Shown: positions 8,526 to 19,235, counted from the stretch's first letter. The stretch: 64,000 bases of DNA from Rickettsiales bacterium (GCA_027485855.1 JAIXQD010000013.1:35762-99761), one strand, 5' to 3'. The notes: generated by a model from the sequence alone, not told the origin. Translations and numbers: made by a program.

Positions 8526-9084
8526 GTGTTCCCTTTCTGATGGCAGTGCTGGATTGCTGATAAAATTTTTGCCGCAGCCAGCACCAATGCTGGGCGGTAT
8601 GAGTGCTAAAAATAGTGCGGCGCAAAGCTTGCGCGCGCGGCGGGCGACTAATAATAGCCATGGGGATAAGTGTGAGCAGATTCTGCCAACGATACCAGCG
8701 TCTGAATTGTTGGGCATTGTCGCTGCCCATCAGCCAAACAAATTGGGTGGCCGGAAAATGCTGTTGCAGTTGTTTAATGGTATCATAGGTGCGGCTGGTG
8801 CCAAAATATTGCTCGATGCTGCAAATGCGCAATTTTGGGTGACGGGCTATAGCGCGACATAAAGCCATGCGCGTGGTCAGCGCTGCGGTTTTTTGTTTGT
8901 ATTTAAGGGGGTTTTGCGGGGTAACCAACCACCAGACCTCATCGAGGTGCAGGCGACGCAGTGCCAAAAGGCTAATGCCACGATGCCCCGCATGTGGCGG
9001 ATTAAAGCTACCGCCCAAAAGCCCAATGCGCCGCCCAGCAAACAACGTTGCTTGCGACGGGCGCGGGTCGAAAGCGGTGGGCAT
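8518..9084 (-). CDS. nadD: Nicotinate-nucleotide adenylyltransferase
   Basis: Protein of 188 residues. It carries the nucleotidyltransferase signature GLLGGSFNPPHAGHRG near residue 22 (HxGH), the WWLVTPQNPLK segment, FVWLMGSDNAQQF and the ISRPPR motif. The C-terminal SSTAIR corresponds to the ISSTxIR signature. It adenylates nicotinate mononucleotide in NAD synthesis. The start is ATG at 9084; an upstream ATG at 9192 would extend it through the end of the neighbouring gene without family support. Alphaproteobacteria usually have proBA between obgE and nadD; here an unrelated gene lies in that gap. Confidence 0.94.
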   Translation of the reverse strand: MPTAFDPRPSQATLFAGRRIGLLGGSFNPPHAGHRGISLLALRRLHLDEVWWLVTPQNPLKYKQKTAALTTRMALCRAIARHPKLRICSIEQYFGTSRTYDTIKQLQQHFPATQFVWLMGSDNAQQFRRWYRWQNLLTLIPMAIISRPPRAQALRRTIFSTHTAQHWCWLRQKFYQQSSTAIRKGTHA

Positions 9085-9097
9085 TATGCTTGTTTCA

Positions 9098-9838
9098 CTA
9101 TTGCGCCAGCAGCAAGGGGCTGTCGGTGGCAAAGCGCGGCAAAATTCTAAATTGCCAGCCAGTGACCGAATAAAGATTATACTCGCTGCCACTGGGTTGG
9201 CTTAAATAAGCCTCGATATAGGGCGTGCGGCGCAGGCTGGCGGCATTGACGGCGGGGGCACCAACGGGCGGCGCCTCATTGCCAGACTGGCAGGGGATAT
9301 CAAACTGAATCATTTGTGTGGGCATCATGACGGGCACTGCATTACGAAAAATGCGCACGGCCGGCCCCATCACGCGGCACATTTGCCCACTATTGGCGCC
9401 CATATTATAGGGCGCCACATTCATGGCCAGAACTTGCACATGATAAGCCGCTTGTGCGCGCAGTTGCCTTTCAGTGGCATTGGGTTTGCGTGCTTTACCA
9501 TCGGCCGGGCCACCAACACGGGCGGGGTTTTTGGGGTAAGCCTCGGCAGGATTATAATCCTGTTCAGGGCGGGCAACCTCGCGGCTTTTATCAACGGCAT
9601 TTTGCAGCACTTCTGGCAGCGCTTGCTGGGGCAGCGTGACGTTATTGGCCGCCAGCGGCAAAGCGGGCACAGTTTCTGTGGTGGTGCTCGCAACAGGGGC
9701 GCTGGCAACAGGGGCGCAGGCGGCAGGCGATGCTGGGGCAAAGTAAAAATAAGCTATGCTCAAGCCGCCGGTCATAAAAAGGCCGATGGCAGCGCCAATC
9801 AGCACCGAGCGTTTGTGGATTATCGAATCAAAAGCCAT
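9098..9838 (-). CDS. Hypothetical membrane-anchored protein
   Basis: Protein of 246 residues that I do not recognise. It has a basic N-terminus and one hydrophobic segment at about 13-33 (VLIGAAIGLFMTGGLSIAYFYF), then an Ala/Val/Thr/Pro-rich stretch to about 75. The likely periplasmic domain contains two cysteines (GQMCRVMG and FDIPCQSG) that could form a disulphide. It lies between obgE and nadD, 13 bases before nadD, and so is probably co-transcribed with the ribosome-assembly genes. Codon use looks like the neighbours. The topology (inside N-terminus, periplasmic body) is an inference. Confidence 0.7.
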   Translation of the reverse strand: MAFDSIIHKRSVLIGAAIGLFMTGGLSIAYFYFAPASPAACAPVASAPVASTTTETVPALPLAANNVTLPQQALPEVLQNAVDKSREVARPEQDYNPAEAYPKNPARVGGPADGKARKPNATERQLRAQAAYHVQVLAMNVAPYNMGANSGQMCRVMGPAVRIFRNAVPVMMPTQMIQFDIPCQSGNEAPPVGAPAVNAASLRRTPYIEAYLSQPSGSEYNLYSVTGWQFRILPRFATDSPLLLAQ

Positions 9839-9936
9839 GCATAATTATAGCTTAAATTGCTAAAAAAGTCGCAATTTTTAACGGGGTGTTATGCCTGCGG
9901 CCCTTTGCACAAAGCCATGTGCTGCTGTTTTCCGGC

Positions 9937-10965
9937 TTATTCTGCCTTGGCAGCGTCGCTGTCTTTGCTGGCGGTAATTTTTTTATAAAGTTCGTGCAAT
10001 ATTTCAGGAACACCATTACCCGTTGCGGCTGATAACAGCAGCACAGGTTTGCGGCTGGCCTTGCTGAGGGCGGCTTTTTTCTGGGCCAGATCTTTTGCAT
10101 CGAGCGCATCGGTTTTGTTCAGCGCCACCAATTCTGCTTTGCGCGTAAGCCCGCCGCCATAGGCTTTGAGCTCTTGTCTGACGGTTTTGTAATTGGCCAC
10201 CACATCGTCGGCGGTGCCGTCAATCATGTGTAACAGCACACGGGTGCGCTCAACATGGCCTAAAAAGCGGTCGCCAAGGCCGTGGCCCTCATGCGCGCCC
10301 TCAATCAAGCCCGGAATATCGGCCAGCACAAACTCAACCGCATCACGCTGTCCACCAAAACGCACCACGCCTAAATTGGGCGCTAATGTGGTAAAGGGGT
10401 AATCGGCAATTTTGGGCTTGGCCGAGGTGGCGCTGGCCAAAAAGCTGGATTTACCGGCATTGGGCAGGCCAATAATGCCAGCATCAGCAATCAGTTTTAG
10501 GCGCAGCCATACCCACATTTCTTGCCCGGGCCAACCCGGCAAGGCTTTGCGCGGCGCTTGATTGGTGGATGATTTGTAGTGCGAATTGCCAAAGCCACCA
10601 TCGCCACCACGCAGCAGCACCAGTTTTTGCCCAGGGGTGGTAAGGTCGGCCAGCACATTTTCTTTATCGTCGGCCAAAACAACTGTGCCAACTGGCACGC
10701 GCAATATCACATCTTTGCCATCGGCACCGGTTTTGTTGCTGCCAGCGCCTGCAGCGCCATTGCCCGCCTTAAAATGCTGCTGATAACGGTAATCGATGAG
10801 GGTGTTAAGGTCGGCCAGTGTTTCAAAAATAATATCGCCGCCACGGCCACCATTGCCACCATTGGGGCCGCCATATTCTATAAATTTTTCGCGCCGAAAA
10901 CTGGCAGCACCCTTGCCGCCATCGCCGCTTTTAAGATAGATTTTGGCTTCGTCTAAAAACTTCAC
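9937..10965 (-). CDS. obgE: GTPase ObgE/CgtA
   Basis: Protein of 342 residues. The Obg fold (1-158) is Gly-rich ([30 protein letters not shown]). The G domain starts with the P-loop [11 protein letters not shown], then [16 protein letters not shown] (switch/G3) and LNKTD (G4). This essential GTPase acts in 50S maturation and stress signalling. The start is GTG at 10965: the family begins MKFLDxAK and the codon is preceded by AAAGGACG at good distance. ATG at 11007 would add a leader not found in Obg proteins. A terminator separates it from rpmA, so it probably has its own promoter in 10966-11003. Confidence 0.96.
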   Translation of the reverse strand: MKFLDEAKIYLKSGDGGKGAASFRREKFIEYGGPNGGNGGRGGDIIFETLADLNTLIDYRYQQHFKAGNGAAGAGSNKTGADGKDVILRVPVGTVVLADDKENVLADLTTPGQKLVLLRGGDGGFGNSHYKSSTNQAPRKALPGWPGQEMWVWLRLKLIADAGIIGLPNAGKSSFLASATSAKPKIADYPFTTLAPNLGVVRFGGQRDAVEFVLADIPGLIEGAHEGHGLGDRFLGHVERTRVLLHMIDGTADDVVANYKTVRQELKAYGGGLTRKAELVALNKTDALDAKDLAQKKAALSKASRKPVLLLSAATGNGVPEILHELYKKITASKDSDAAKAE

Positions 10966-11003
10966 AATAACGTCCTTTATAAACAGGCGCCTAAAGTCGC
11001 CCA

Positions 11004-11027
11004 ACAAAAAGGCGGCTTATGCCGCCT
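11004..11027 (-). terminator. Rho-independent terminator downstream of rpmA
   Basis: On the minus strand a perfect 7-bp stem AGGCGGC / GCCGCCT with an ATAA loop is followed directly by a run of five T. It lies 36 bases after the rpmA stop and upstream of obgE, so it should end or attenuate the rplU-rpmA transcript. Confidence 0.85.
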
Positions 11028-11062
11028 GATTGCGTGCTCTGCACTAAGTATTAATTCCTACA

Positions 11063-11332
11063 TTACTCTGCAGCAGCGGCGGCAGGTACAATAGTAATAT
11101 AGGTGCGGTCTTTGGGGCCGCCTTTAAACAGCACTTCGCCATTGACCAGCGCAAACAGCGTGTGATCGCGGCCAATGCCAACATTTTTGCCGGGGTGATA
11201 TTCAGTGCCGCGTTGGCGCACCAGAATATTGCCAGCTAAAACCTGCTCGCCACCATAGCGTTTGACGCCTAAACGACGACCAGCGCTATCGCGACCATTG
11301 CGGGACGAACCGCCTGCTTTTTTATGTGCCAT
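11063..11332 (-). CDS. rpmA: 50S ribosomal protein bL27
   Basis: Protein of 89 residues, full length. It opens [20 protein letters not shown] and continues [12 protein letters not shown], with the usual [10 protein letters not shown] and [16 protein letters not shown] segments. The N-terminal tail reaches the peptidyl transferase centre. GGGGAG lies just upstream of the ATG. It is downstream of rplU with a 51-base gap, the standard operon. Confidence 0.98.
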   Translation of the reverse strand: MAHKKAGGSSRNGRDSAGRRLGVKRYGGEQVLAGNILVRQRGTEYHPGKNVGIGRDHTLFALVNGEVLFKGGPKDRTYITIVPAAAAAE

Positions 11333-11383
11333 GTTGTGTGCTCCCCTTAACTATAATTCTAAATTTATAATGCAGCGATTATT

Positions 11384-11695
11384 TTAGGCGGCAATGCCGG
11401 TGATTTTAAGCACCGTGAACCATTGACGATGACCCGTTTTGCGGCGCGAATTTTTGCGGCGGCGCTTTTTGAAAATGATGACTTTATCGGCTTGTGCTTC
11501 GGCGATAATTTCTGCCGTAACCACGGCGCCGGCCACTGTGGGTGTGCCCGCTTTGGTTTTGCCTGCATCGCTGATAAGCAACACGTTATCGATGTTGATG
11601 GTGCTGCCGGCTTCGCCCGCAACTTTTTCAACTTTAATGAGGTCGCCTGCGGCTACTTTATATTGCTTGCCGCCCATGCCAATTATCGCAAACAT
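11384..11695 (-). CDS. rplU: 50S ribosomal protein bL21
   Basis: Protein of 103 residues: [40 protein letters not shown] and a basic end with [18 protein letters not shown], the expected C-terminal RKGHRQ-type motif. The start is ATG at 11695, with GGAGAG at ideal spacing. An earlier in-frame ATG at 11749 would add 18 residues absent from the family. It is the first gene of the rplU-rpmA operon. Confidence 0.97.
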   Translation of the reverse strand: MFAIIGMGGKQYKVAAGDLIKVEKVAGEAGSTINIDNVLLISDAGKTKAGTPTVAGAVVTAEIIAEAQADKVIIFKKRRRKNSRRKTGHRQWFTVLKITGIAA

Positions 11696-13054
<1,359 letters not shown>

Positions 13055-13279
13055 ATAGCCCTATTGCGTGTGGGTTTGGCGTGCGAGCCAGCGCGTTGGT
13101 TTAGGCGTGCCGATAGGTGCGTTTGTTTGCGTGTTGCGCTAAAATAAGCAGCCTGCCACTGCGCCATATTGTTTATGGGCGATAGCGGCAAAATGTTTAA
13201 AAAAATGTTAAAATTCATGTGCCCAAACAGCAAAGCCTGCTATAATGAGGGCTAATTAGATTCTGCAGTTCATAAGGCC

Positions 13280-14173
13280 ATGCGTCAAAAATCATCCTCA
13301 CAGGTTATTTTGCTTACGTCGCATCTGCGTGCGCTATTGCTGCGCTCGTCTTATGTGCTGTTGGTGGGTTTGTCTTTTGGCTTGCTGTTGCTCAACCCGA
13401 CTGAAGTTTCCGAGCGCTGGCGCATGAAGATATTAGATGTTGTCTCGCCCATATTACAAGCCGTGCAGCAACCTGCTGCCAGCCTCGATAAAATGGCCGA
13501 GGGCTTGCGTAATTATCAATCAGTGCTGGCCGAAAATGAAATGCTGCGCACGCAAAATGAATCCTTGCTGCAATGGCAACAGCAGGCTTTACAACTTACC
13601 GATCAAAACCAGCAATTGCAAAAACTACTGGCGCTGCATTTGCCCGCAGCACCACAACAGCGTTTTGCGGCGCGTTTGCTTACCAGTCAATTTTCGCCTT
13701 ATGCGCATAGTGTGGTGTTAGCCGCGGGCACGCAGGATGGCGTGCGCGAGGGCATGCCCGTTATGGGCGGGCAGGGCTTGTTGGGGCGTGTGGCGGCAAC
13801 AGGGCAATTTGCAGCGCGTATTGTGCTGCTCACCGACCCTGCCTCGCGTTTACCGGTCAGGCTCCAGCGCAGCAGCGATAAAGCAATTTTAAGTGGCGAT
13901 GGCAGCGCTATGCCCAGTTTACGCTTTTTGCCACAAGAGAGCGATATTAAAGCCGGCGATGTTATTGTGACGGCCGCGCTGGATGGCTTTTTGCCAGCTG
14001 ATTTGCCGGTTGGCGTTGTTGTTGGCGGCAACAGCAGCAGCGGTGCGGGTGAGTGGCGCGTGCGCCTCTACGATGAAGCGGCCAAGCAAGATATAGTGCA
14101 GTTGTTAAATTATCATCAGGTTTTTGACCTTCCTGAAAATATTCCTAATAAATCGGCTGGCTCGCGCCCATGA
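13280..14173 (+). CDS. mreC: Rod shape-determining protein MreC
   Basis: Protein of 297 residues: short cytoplasmic N-terminus, one membrane span (about 21-40, SSYVLLVGLSFGLLLLN), a coiled coil (about 75-115) and the MreC beta-barrel domain (RFAARLLTSQFSPYAHSVVL, GMPVMGGQGLLGRV, VRLQRSSDKAILSG). It links cytoplasmic MreB to periplasmic murein synthases. The gap after mreB is 225 bases, long for this operon. A TATAAT at 13241-13246 just upstream suggests a secondary promoter, although I see no good -35 for it. Confidence 0.94.
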   Translation: MRQKSSSQVILLTSHLRALLLRSSYVLLVGLSFGLLLLNPTEVSERWRMKILDVVSPILQAVQQPAASLDKMAEGLRNYQSVLAENEMLRTQNESLLQWQQQALQLTDQNQQLQKLLALHLPAAPQQRFAARLLTSQFSPYAHSVVLAAGTQDGVREGMPVMGGQGLLGRVAATGQFAARIVLLTDPASRLPVRLQRSSDKAILSGDGSAMPSLRFLPQESDIKAGDVIVTAALDGFLPADLPVGVVVGGNSSSGAGEWRVRLYDEAAKQDIVQLLNYHQVFDLPENIPNKSAGSRP

Positions 14174-14186
14174 TGGTGAGGCGTTC

Positions 14187-14723
14187 ATGATTGTGCCCGC
14201 AGTGCCGGTTTTGTTGCAGCAAACCTTGCGGCAGTTTTTGCCATGGCTGAGCACGGCTTTATTGCTGTTGCTGTCATGGTTGCCATGGGTCAATTTGGGC
14301 TGGTTGCCGGTTACATCTGCACAATTACTGACGGCGCCCTTATTGGCGGGCGTATTTTATTGGTCGATTCACCGGCCCGATAAATTTGGCCCCGTGGCGG
14401 CTTTTACCATCGGCCTTTTGGGCGATGTCATGCAAGGCTTGCCCTTAGGCGCGCAGGCTTTGGTGTTTTTATTGTTGCAGCAAGTGTGGCTGCGGCAGCG
14501 GCGCTTTTTTACCGGTGGCGCTTTTGTGCAATTATGGTGGGCTTTTGCCTTATCGGCCTTGTTGGTGCATTTGGCCTTGTGGCTGATTATGGGCGTGCAG
14601 CAAGGCTTGTGGCCCTCGCTGCTGGTTATTGTGTGGCAAAGTTTGGTGGCTGCGGCAATTTTTCCGCTCTTGGCGTTGTTGTTTATTGTCTTGCAGCGTC
14701 GTTTTTTACAAGTATCGGCATAG
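14187..14723 (+). CDS. mreD: Rod shape-determining protein MreD
   Basis: Protein of 178 residues with about five hydrophobic spans, as in MreD. The family-like segment FTIGLLGDVMQGLPLGAQAL is clear. The start is ATG at 14187, 13 bases after mreC and preceded by GTGAGG; an upstream in-frame ATG at 14124 lies inside mreC. It is an inner-membrane elongasome partner of MreC and PBP2. The order mreB-mreC-mreD-mrdA fixes the call even though MreD sequences diverge quickly. Confidence 0.92.
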   Translation: MIVPAVPVLLQQTLRQFLPWLSTALLLLLSWLPWVNLGWLPVTSAQLLTAPLLAGVFYWSIHRPDKFGPVAAFTIGLLGDVMQGLPLGAQALVFLLLQQVWLRQRRFFTGGAFVQLWWAFALSALLVHLALWLIMGVQQGLWPSLLVIVWQSLVAAAIFPLLALLFIVLQRRFLQVSA

Positions 14724-14726
14724 GCC

Positions 14727-16541
14727 ATGTCTGATTTATCGGGCAGCTTTGACCGCCTATTGACGCGTAGAGCGCTGTTGTTGGGTGGGTTGCAGGCCGC
14801 TGGTTTATTGCTGTTGGGCGGGCGCTTGGTGCATTTGCAAATTACCGATGCCAGCAAATATCAAACCTTGGCTGAAGATAACCGTATTTCAACACGGCTT
14901 TTAGCGCCGCCGCGCGGGCGTATCTTTGATCGCAATGGCATATTGCTGGCCGGCAATGAGCAAAATTTTCAAGCGATTTTAGTGCCCGAGCAAGCCGACG
15001 ACCCCAACGCCACCATAGCAGCTTTTATGCAGCAATTGCCGCTTACGCCCGAGCATCGGGCGCGTATCGAGCGTGAGCTTGCTCGCCAGCGTGGGTTTGA
15101 GCCCATTTTAATTCATGATAATCTGACATGGGAGCAGGTGGCTTTGCTTGAGCTTCATAGCGCTGCCATGCCGGGTATCAGCATTGAAGCAGGTACGATG
15201 CGCACCTACCCTTATGCCGAAGCCACAGCGCATATGGTGGGGCATGTGGGCGCGGTGAGTGAGGCCGAGCAAACCGGTGACCCGCTCTTGGCCGTTCCGG
15301 GTTTGCGTATTGGCAAAATGGGTGTTGAGCGTTTTTACGATAATAGTTTGCGCGGCACAGCCGGCTATCGCCAGCTTGAAGTCAATGCGCATGGCCGCGT
15401 GGTGCGCACCTTAGGCCAAGAGCCAGGGCAAGCGGGGCCCGATTTGCGCCTAACACTCGATATCGGCCTTCAGGATTATATTCAAAACCTGCTGCGCCGT
15501 GAGAAAGCCGCAAGCGCCGTGGTGATGGACCCCTTTAATGGCGCGCTTTATGCGGCGGTGTCTTATCCCAGCTTTGACCCCAACCTTTTTACTTTTGGCA
15601 TTAGCCCCACAGCATGGGAGGAATTGCAAAATAACATTGCTCACCCCATGGTCAATAAAGCCCTTGGCGGGCAATATGCACCGGGTTCAACCTTTAAAAT
15701 GCTGGTGGCTTTAGCGGGCCTGGATGCAGGGCTGTTAGACCCTAAGGCCACAGTGAATTGTCCCGGTTATTACGAATTGGGCGATCATCGTTTTCACTGC
15801 CATAAACATAGCGGTCATGGCAAAGTTGACATGCATGACGCCATTAAAATGTCGTGCGATGTGTATTTTTATGATTTGTCGCGGCGTCTGGGCATCGACC
15901 GCATTATGGCAATGAGCCGGCGTTTTGGCTTAGGCGAAAAACCCAGCGTTGATTTGCCTAATGCCCGTTCGGGATTTATTCCTAGCAGGGCGTGGAAGCA
16001 AGCCGCCCGTGGCGAGCCATGGCTGCAAGGCGAAACGCTAATCTCTAGCATTGGACAGGGCTATACTTTAGCAACACCGCTGCAATTGGCGATTATGACG
16101 GCGCGTTTAATTAATGGTGGGCGGGCGGTGCAGCCGCATCTTAACCGTGCGGCCGATACCCAGCTGGCGCCCAGCATGAACCTTAAATCCGCACATTTAG
16201 CTTTAATAAAATCAGCCATGGATGATGTGGCCAATGATAAGCGCGGCTCGGCTTTTGCGCATCGGATTAAAGAAAAGGGCTTTGAGATGGGCGGCAAAAC
16301 CGGCACCAGTCAGGTGCGCCGTATCAGCATGAAAGAGCGTGCCAGCGGCATTATAGCCAATGAAGATCGCGAATGGCGTCAGCGCGACCATGCGCTCTTT
16401 GTGGGTTATGCGCCGCTGACTAATCCGCGCTATGTGGTGTCGGTTATTGTTGAGCATGGCGGCAGCGGCGGCAAAATCGCCGCACCACTGGCGCGCGATA
16501 TTTTGCTCGAAACGCAAAAGCGTAACCCCGCAAATAATTAA
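14727..16541 (+). CDS. mrdA: Penicillin-binding protein 2 (elongasome transpeptidase)
   Basis: Protein of 604 residues, a class B PBP. One N-terminal span lies at about 17-37, followed by the dimerisation domain (LAPPRGRIFDRNGILLA) and the transpeptidase domain. The catalytic motifs are SxxK in APGSTFKML, S-C-D in IKMSCDVYFYD (the SxN position) and KTGT in GGKTGTSQV. It cross-links lateral-wall murein. The gene looks intact and ends at 16541. Its last ~100 bases recur downstream at 19030, on the far side of an inserted KAP gene. rodA, often next, is not there. Confidence 0.96.
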   Translation: MSDLSGSFDRLLTRRALLLGGLQAAGLLLLGGRLVHLQITDASKYQTLAEDNRISTRLLAPPRGRIFDRNGILLAGNEQNFQAILVPEQADDPNATIAAFMQQLPLTPEHRARIERELARQRGFEPILIHDNLTWEQVALLELHSAAMPGISIEAGTMRTYPYAEATAHMVGHVGAVSEAEQTGDPLLAVPGLRIGKMGVERFYDNSLRGTAGYRQLEVNAHGRVVRTLGQEPGQAGPDLRLTLDIGLQDYIQNLLRREKAASAVVMDPFNGALYAAVSYPSFDPNLFTFGISPTAWEELQNNIAHPMVNKALGGQYAPGSTFKMLVALAGLDAGLLDPKATVNCPGYYELGDHRFHCHKHSGHGKVDMHDAIKMSCDVYFYDLSRRLGIDRIMAMSRRFGLGEKPSVDLPNARSGFIPSRAWKQAARGEPWLQGETLISSIGQGYTLATPLQLAIMTARLINGGRAVQPHLNRAADTQLAPSMNLKSAHLALIKSAMDDVANDKRGSAFAHRIKEKGFEMGGKTGTSQVRRISMKERASGIIANEDREWRQRDHALFVGYAPLTNPRYVVSVIVEHGGSGGKIAAPLARDILLETQKRNPANN

Positions 16542-16567
16542 AGCTGTGCCGCGCCAGATTTACTTTC
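16442..16567 (+). repeat. Left copy of 126-bp direct repeat (mrdA 3' end plus 26 bp)
   Basis: Starts GGTTATTGTTGAGCATGG inside mrdA and ends GATTTACTTTC after its stop. It matches 19030-19155 over 126 bases with four mismatches, all at third codon positions of mrdA (Glu GAG/GAA, Leu CTC/CTG, Glu GAA/GAG, Arg CGT/CGC). It bounds the KAP insertion on the left. Confidence 0.95.
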
Positions 16568-16582
16568 TTTAATGCTGTGTTA

Positions 16583-16610
16583 CTAACTCTTAATTAGCGC
16601 ATCGTAGGTT
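16583..16610 (+). repeat. tRNA-Lys-like remnant at the left edge of the KAP insertion
   Basis: CTAACTCTTAATTAGC followed by GCATCGTAGGTT closely resembles the anticodon arm and variable region of the intact tRNA-Lys at 19434-19509 (CTGACTCTTAATCAGC, GGGTCGTAGGTT); 24 of 28 bases match. It lies 15 bases after the left 126-bp repeat and contains the first two bases of the KAP stop codon. It looks like half of a recombination site left by insertion at tRNA-Lys. Confidence 0.7.
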
Positions 16611-18817
16611 AGGGAACTAATTCGCGCCATTCTTTATCGCCATCAGAGAGAATACGGCTTTCATCTTGTGTCATTGCTTTCTGAATCTCGGCGGCGAAGG
16701 CGCTATGCTGAAGACCATTTGTGGCCAAAGCATCGACCCGTTTCTTCATTTCATCAAAGTCGGCAAAGGGCTGGATATTCCTGCGTCGAATAGGATGAAG
16801 GATTGAGAAATCATCCCGCATTTTGTCTAGGAACTTAAGCAATCCTGCATCTGATCTTGTTAGGTCTGTTACGGCTTTCTTGACCTCATCTTCGCAACTG
16901 CTGTTAATTTTTGACCAGAAGAATAAGACAACTGGTAGGTCAGGGCTAAGAAGTAGGTCTTCTTGAGTAAGGTTGATAAGTCTTTTGTGCGTCAAGCCTA
17001 CCGCGTTTTGATATTCTGCCACACTGAGAAGCGATATATCCGCTGCACTTAATCTTTTACAAAGCATGTGGCAAAGCCAAGAGTATGCATTGCCATGACG
17101 GAACACTGCATCAATCGCGGCCGCGCGTTCGGGATCATTCAGCTTGTCTATAAGTTTTTTGAATATGCTTCTTGCGTGCTCCCACGAACGGTACCCTCTC
17201 CAATCACTTCTGCCTTCGCGTTGCGCCGCAATATCCATATAGTCTGCCAGACAACATAAAATGCCTTTAATTCCCTGATGTGGAATTACTTGCGTGCTGT
17301 CTGCAAGCCTTTCAAGAATGGGTGACCCCCGTATGCCGCCAGCGGCTTTCTCCAGCCCAAGATGGCTTTCAAAAAATTTCTTAGCTTCATCAATATTCTG
17401 TTCTGAAATGGCCAAGAAGGATTGGAACTCCGCGTCATCCATTGCACCTTTGGGTTTGACAAGGCCGAAGTACAGACGGTAGTGCAGAGGGCTGGCTAGT
17501 CGCCTCGCGTTTACATACTGACTTTGCCAGTTCCTGTCGTCACGCTCATTTATAACAATTGTAAAATCCTCAGTTTTATCCTTGGAGGGATAGTTAATGC
17601 CGGGTAGGAAATATTGCAGCTCATCTATAAGCTCTGCCATATTCCCATGCTCGGTGATTAGAGTTTGCTTCAGTCTCTTCCTCGCTCGCTCAATTTCTCC
17701 TTTGCTAAGCGAAGCGCCCCTCGAGCAGGCCGCTATTTCCCGCACATAATCTTCTACCCATTTGTACAGCGCGGGGTTTTTTAGTCGCACAAGCTGAAGC
17801 CAAACAGCGTCGGCAAAGTCAATCTTGTCCAGTATCGGTCCGGCGTATAGTCTTAGCGCATTCATGATCCTGGCAATGTCACGCGGGGTTTCTAGGGCCC
17901 ACCTTCCACGCAGCTCTATTGCTATATGCAGACGTTCAAACTTGTCATCTTCTACGGAGTCATTATTCGGCGTGAAGGCAGTGGGAAAAGTCTTCTCTAA
18001 CTCGGTCCAGAACATTTCTCTGAGTGTGAAGCTCTCTGGCATCGGCAATGAGAAGGGCATTTGAACAATCTTGTCGAGGTATGCCTTGTCACCATCAAGA
18101 GCATATGCTGTCTTTAAGCTTTTCAGTAGAATGGTTTTATCATAGCACAGTAGGTAGATGACATTCGGAAAGTCGGCAACGCCGCGCACCAATCGCACGA
18201 CTTCGCCGGCCTCATGGGGCTCCAAACGGTCCATGTCATCGACAATAACCACAATCTTCTGCTTAAGTTCGCTCAATGCATCGGCAAGCTTTTTCTTCTT
18301 ATCCTCTAGGGAGGCATCGGGCACGATTTTCTTTAATAGTTTACATATGCTGCTTATAAATCCAGAATGAGTAGCCCCCACTTCTATCAAGGCATTTGCA
18401 AATGTTTTAAATGCCGAGGTTAAATGATTTCGAAAAAAGTTCTTGAATTTTTTCCACCACCTTTTTCCCCACCATTTGTCTTTAATTGACTCTTCAAAGT
18501 CTTTATCTGCAAGTTTTTTGACCGCTTGCCCTAACACTTTGAGGAATTCTTGCATTAAGCCTTCGCGCGACTTCACCATCCAAGGGGAAAAGCGAATGAT
18601 GGTGGCCTTTTGCTTAAGCCGCTCTTCAACTAGATTAACAAGACTAGACTTACCGGAACCCCCATTCTCCCTCGATGCCGATTACCAGCCCATCTGGTGG
18701 TGCAAAGTCGAGTATAGACTTACTTATATGCTCGGCCATTGGTTGAAAGCCGAGTCTATCATTTTCGGCGGTGGTAATAGGTCTATCCCCATCGAATGTT
18801 TCAGAAGTATTTTGCAA
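16609..18817 (-). pseudogene. KAP family P-loop NTPase, frameshifted just before the Walker A motif
   Basis: The N-terminal segment from TTG 18817 (SD AAGGA) reads FDGDRPIT, DRLGFQPMAEHI and DGLVIGIEGEWG, the KAP opening. It then meets a run of five C on the plus strand at 18659-18663. Removing one base restores SGKSSLVNLVEERL (Walker A) and joins the frame that runs unbroken to 16609. Walker B is intact: VVIVDDMDRLEPHEAGEVVR. The whole product would be about 735 residues. KAP NTPases are membrane-associated or cytoplasmic ATPases, several implicated in phage exclusion or other defence. As read, translation gives a short peptide or, from ATG 18579, a 656-residue protein lacking the P-loop. 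It is either a pseudogene, a phase-variable gene or a homopolymer sequencing error. It is flanked by duplicated mrdA ends. Confidence 0.85.
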
Positions 18818-19029
18818 ATCGATTTCCTTCGGATGGAGTAGAGTAAATCAAGTCTAAGGTCGGCAAACAATTATGGCTAAACTAGTTGCGAGGCAAATTT
18901 CTAATATTGTGTTTTCAACTCAGAGTAGTTGGGGATTATCTAGAGTAGTTACAAGGGGCTATCTAAGGAAAAATTATTAAGCTATAAATTAGCGCAGTTC
19001 CTTACATACAATCGGCAATGTTTGCTAAG
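18818..19029. other. Non-coding upstream region of the KAP gene
   Basis: About 210 AT-rich bases upstream of the KAP start, inside the insertion. No gene is visible. The nonamer AGAGTAGTT occurs twice about 30 bases apart (near 18925 and 18952) and could be a regulator site. The KAP promoter should be here, but I cannot pick hexamers with confidence. Confidence 0.4.
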
Positions 19030-19155
19030 GGTTATTGTTGAACATGGCGGCAGCGGCGGCAAAATCGCCGCACCACTGGCGCGCGATATTTTGCTGGAGA
19101 CGCAAAAGCGCAACCCCGCAAATAATTAAAGCTGTGCCGCGCCAGATTTACTTTC
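19030..19155 (+). repeat. Right copy of 126-bp direct repeat (orphan mrdA 3' end)
   Basis: Carries the last 33 mrdA codons including the stop, plus 26 bases of 3' flank, with no mrdA sequence before it. It differs from 16442-16567 only by four synonymous changes. It marks the right edge of the KAP insertion and leads into the tRNA-Lys locus. Confidence 0.95.
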
Positions 19156-19235
19156 GCAGCCGCCGCAGCGCAAAACATTTCGTTGTCGACTAGATGGTGT
19201 GGCTTTGCTACAAAGTGCTGTGTGTTTTTTAGTGT

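Noticed and set aside
18579..18817. KAP gene as a normal 656-residue protein starting at ATG 18579
   Set aside because: That start would omit the Walker A motif, which lies just upstream in the same frame and is joined to a proper N-terminus by a single-base shift.
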